Assembly (NCBI RefSeq): GCF_011290365.1
Contig: NZ_CP049786.1
Span: 2,480,001 to 2,544,000, forward strand
Source: Leclercia sp. 29361
GTDB taxonomy: Bacteria > Pseudomonadota > Gammaproteobacteria > Enterobacterales > Enterobacteriaceae
Direction of reading: 5' to 3'
Length of the DNA: 64,000 nt
Shown here: in pieces, positions 62,017-64,000 of the stretch
Position numbering within the stretch: position 1 is the first letter of the stretch
Layout: every line of letters starts with the position of its first letter
The notes under the pieces: model-generated
What the model was told of the DNA's origin: nothing
The model's input: the letters and a program-made list of their open reading frames with translations, nothing else
The model's database searches: none
Program-made: the position numbers and the translations under genes

Positions 62017-64000
62017 TGTTTTCCCGTTTCTTCGTGCGCCGCCCGGTTTTTGCCTGGGTGATCGCCATTCTGATTATGCTCGCCGGGATGCTGGCGATCC
62101 GCTCGCTGCCGGTGGCGCAGTATCCGGACGTCGCCCCGCCGTCGATCAAAATCTCCGCCACCTACACCGGTGCCTCCGCGCAGACGCTGGAGAACAGCGT
62201 CACCCAGGTTATCGAGCAGCAGCTGACCGGGCTGGATAACCTGCTCTACTTCAGCTCCACCAGCAGTTCGGACGGGTCGGTGAGCATTAACGTCACCTTC
62301 GAGCAGGGAACCGATCCGGACACCGCCCAGGTGCAGGTGCAGAACAAAGTCCAGCAGGCGGAGTCGCGCCTGCCGACCGAGGTGCAGCAGTCCGGCATCA
62401 CGGTGGAAAAATCTCAAAGTAACTTCCTGCTGATCATGGGCGTGTATGACAAAACGGACCAGGCCAGCAGTTCGGATATCGCCGACTGGCTGGTGAGTAA
62501 TATGCAGGACCCGCTGGCGCGCGTGGAGGGCGTGGGGAGCCTGCAGGTATTTGGCGCAGAATACGCCATGCGCATCTGGCTCGACCCGGCGAAGCTGGCC
62601 TCTTACGCGCTGATGCCGTCCGACGTGCAAAGCGCCATTGAAGCGCAGAACGTACAGGTCTCTGCCGGCAAAATCGGCGCACTGCCCTCCTCTAACGCGC
62701 AGCAGCTGACCGCCACGGTCCGCGCCCAGTCGCGCCTGCAGACGGTGGAGCAGTTTAAAAACATCATCGTGAAGAGCCAGTCCAACGGCGCGGTGGTGCA
62801 CATCAGCGACGTGGCCCGCGTGGAGATGGGCAGCGAAGATTACACCGCTACCGCGAAGCTCAACGGTCATCCGGCCGCGGGTATGGCGGTGATGCTTTCA
62901 CCGGGTGCGAACGCGCTCAACACCGCCACGGCGGTGAAAGATAAAATCGCCGAGTTCAAAAAGTCGATGCCGGAAGGCTACGACGTGGCCTACCCGAAAG
63001 ACAGCACCGAGTTCATCAAGATCTCGGTTGAGGATGTGATTCAGACCCTGTTCGAAGCCATCATTTTAGTGGTGGTGGTGATGTATCTGTTCCTGCAGAA
63101 CATCCGCGCGACGCTGATCCCGGCGCTGGCGGTACCGGTGGTTCTGCTGGGCACCTTCGGCGTGCTGGCGCTGTTCGGCTACTCCATCAACACCCTGACG
63201 CTGTTTGCGATGGTGCTGGCGATTGGGCTTTTGGTGGATGACGCCATCGTGGTGGTGGAAAACGTCGAGCGTATTATGCGCGACGAAGGGCTGCCCGCCC
63301 GGGAAGCCACCGAGAAATCGATGGGCGAAATCTCCGGGGCGTTGGTCGCCATTGCGCTGGTGCTCTCGGCGGTGTTCCTGCCGATGGCCTTCTTCGGCGG
63401 CTCCACCGGGGTGATCTACCGTCAGTTCTCGGTCACTATTATCTCGGCGATGTTCCTCTCTGTGGTGGTAGCCCTGACCCTGACGCCCGCGCTCTGCGGC
63501 TCGATTTTGAGCCACACGACCCCGCATAAAAAAGGTTTCTTCGGCGCATTCAACCGCTTCTACAGTAAAACCGAGCACGGGTATCAGAACAAGGTGCTGC
63601 GCGCCCTGCGCCGCTCCGGCGGCATGCTGGTGGTCTACGCCCTGCTCTGCGGCGCGATGGGGCTCGCCATGCTGAAACTGCCGGGCAGCTTCCTGCCAAC
63701 GGAAGATCAGGGCGAAATCATGGTGCAGTACACCCTGCCCGCAGGCGCAACCGCGGTGCGTACCGCCGAGGTCAGCCGTCAGGTGCGCGAGTGGTTCCTC
63801 AACAAAGAGAAAGCCAATACCGACGTGATCTTTACCGTCGAGGGTTTCAGCTTTAGCGGCAGCGGCCAGAATGCCGGGATGGCATTTGTCTCCCTGAAAA
63901 ACTGGTCCGAACGTAAGGGTGACGAAAACACCGCCCAGGCCATTGCCCTGCGCGCCACCCAGGAGCTGAGCACCATCCGCGATGCCACCATCTTTGCCAT
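62016..64000 (+). CDS. RND multidrug efflux pump, AcrB/EefB-like (5' part)
   Basis: This HAE1-family proton/drug antiporter is cut by the right edge. About 661 of the usual 1,030-1,050 residues are present. It starts MFSRFFVRRPVFAWVIAI, with TM1, then the first porter domain (PPSIKISATYTGASAQTLEN). TM2-TM6 include the proton-relay helix GLLVDDAIVVVENVER with the paired Asp residues, and the second periplasmic half begins with PGSFLPTEDQGEIMVQYTLP. ATG 62016 overlaps the adaptor's stop codon. An outer-membrane channel gene may follow outside the window. Confidence 0.94.
   Translation, partial: MFSRFFVRRPVFAWVIAILIMLAGMLAIRSLPVAQYPDVAPPSIKISATYTGASAQTLENSVTQVIEQQLTGLDNLLYFSSTSSSDGSVSINVTFEQGTDPDTAQVQVQNKVQQAESRLPTEVQQSGITVEKSQSNFLLIMGVYDKTDQASSSDIADWLVSNMQDPLARVEGVGSLQVFGAEYAMRIWLDPAKLASYALMPSDVQSAIEAQNVQVSAGKIGALPSSNAQQLTATVRAQSRLQTVEQFKNIIVKSQSNGAVVHISDVARVEMGSEDYTATAKLNGHPAAGMAVMLSPGANALNTATAVKDKIAEFKKSMPEGYDVAYPKDSTEFIKISVEDVIQTLFEAIILVVVVMYLFLQNIRATLIPALAVPVVLLGTFGVLALFGYSINTLTLFAMVLAIGLLVDDAIVVVENVERIMRDEGLPAREATEKSMGEISGALVAIALVLSAVFLPMAFFGGSTGVIYRQFSVTIISAMFLSVVVALTLTPALCGSILSHTTPHKKGFFGAFNRFYSKTEHGYQNKVLRALRRSGGMLVVYALLCGAMGLAMLKLPGSFLPTEDQGEIMVQYTLPAGATAVRTAEVSRQVREWFLNKEKANTDVIFTVEGFSFSGSGQNAGMAFVSLKNWSERKGDENTAQAIALRATQELSTIRDATIFA

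Overview
The window reads as enterobacterial chromosome. The block tehB-tehA-ydcK-rimL-opgD-ydcJ(hglS)-ydcI has the order and orientation of the Escherichia coli ydcI-tehB segment. Genes in it match E. coli proteins in length and motif, and REP/BIME elements lie between genes. The added genes (a second Gcd-type dehydrogenase, mesX/mesD, a FhuE-like receptor, an scs-type operon, an AcrAB-type pump) suggest the Enterobacter/Lelliottia/Leclercia group. That genus placement is inference. No rRNA, tRNA, CRISPR array, intact transposase or integrase was seen.

Layout. 0-4.5 kb: end of an EamA exporter, a DUF3313 lipoprotein, and a divergent pair of a DppA-like peptide-binding protein and a PepT-like peptidase. 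4.5-16.9 kb: the E. coli-like tehB...ydcI block, with four extra genes (binding protein, aminotransferase, LysR, esterase) between opgD and ydcJ, and repeats where E. coli has ydcH. 17-28.8 kb: a membrane PQQ dehydrogenase, a chemoreceptor with a sigma-28 promoter, formaldehyde detoxification (frmR-frmA), an FAD oxidase, an unknown small-protein/membrane-protein pair, and mesX-mesD for folate-independent methionine synthesis.

28.8-41.1 kb is the accessory part. It has lower GC stretches, gene remnants (a UvrA-like fragment, a broken secreted-protein gene, a 48-bp piece of a second mesD), three copies of a 24-bp GTCCGCT...AGCGGAC dyad, and a pair of 29-bp repeats. It carries a racemase, small secreted proteins, a cupin, a Fur-boxed FhuE-like receptor divergent from a YncE-like protein, an MFS sugar-efflux protein, a DUF2938/MerR pair, a SUFU-like protein and an exported sugar-isomerase-fold protein.

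41.1-64 kb: a stress-type group (DUF4142, SDR, GH15), EamA, yedK, a LexA-boxed umuC without umuD, an scsA-scsB-dsbG thiol-redox operon, LexA-boxed yebG, several regulator/oxidoreductase pairs (LysR/nitroreductase, HxlR/alcohol dehydrogenase, bdcR/bdcA), and a TetR-regulated RND efflux operon that runs off the right edge.

Genes work together as small local modules rather than one long pathway: peptide scavenging, tellurite/thiol handling, aldehyde detoxification, SOS response (yedK, umuC, yebG), iron uptake and drug efflux. The best candidates for new biology are the leader upstream of mesX, the coupled secreted-protein cassette at 30-31.6 kb, the mosaic repeats bounding the accessory region, and the orphan umuC.
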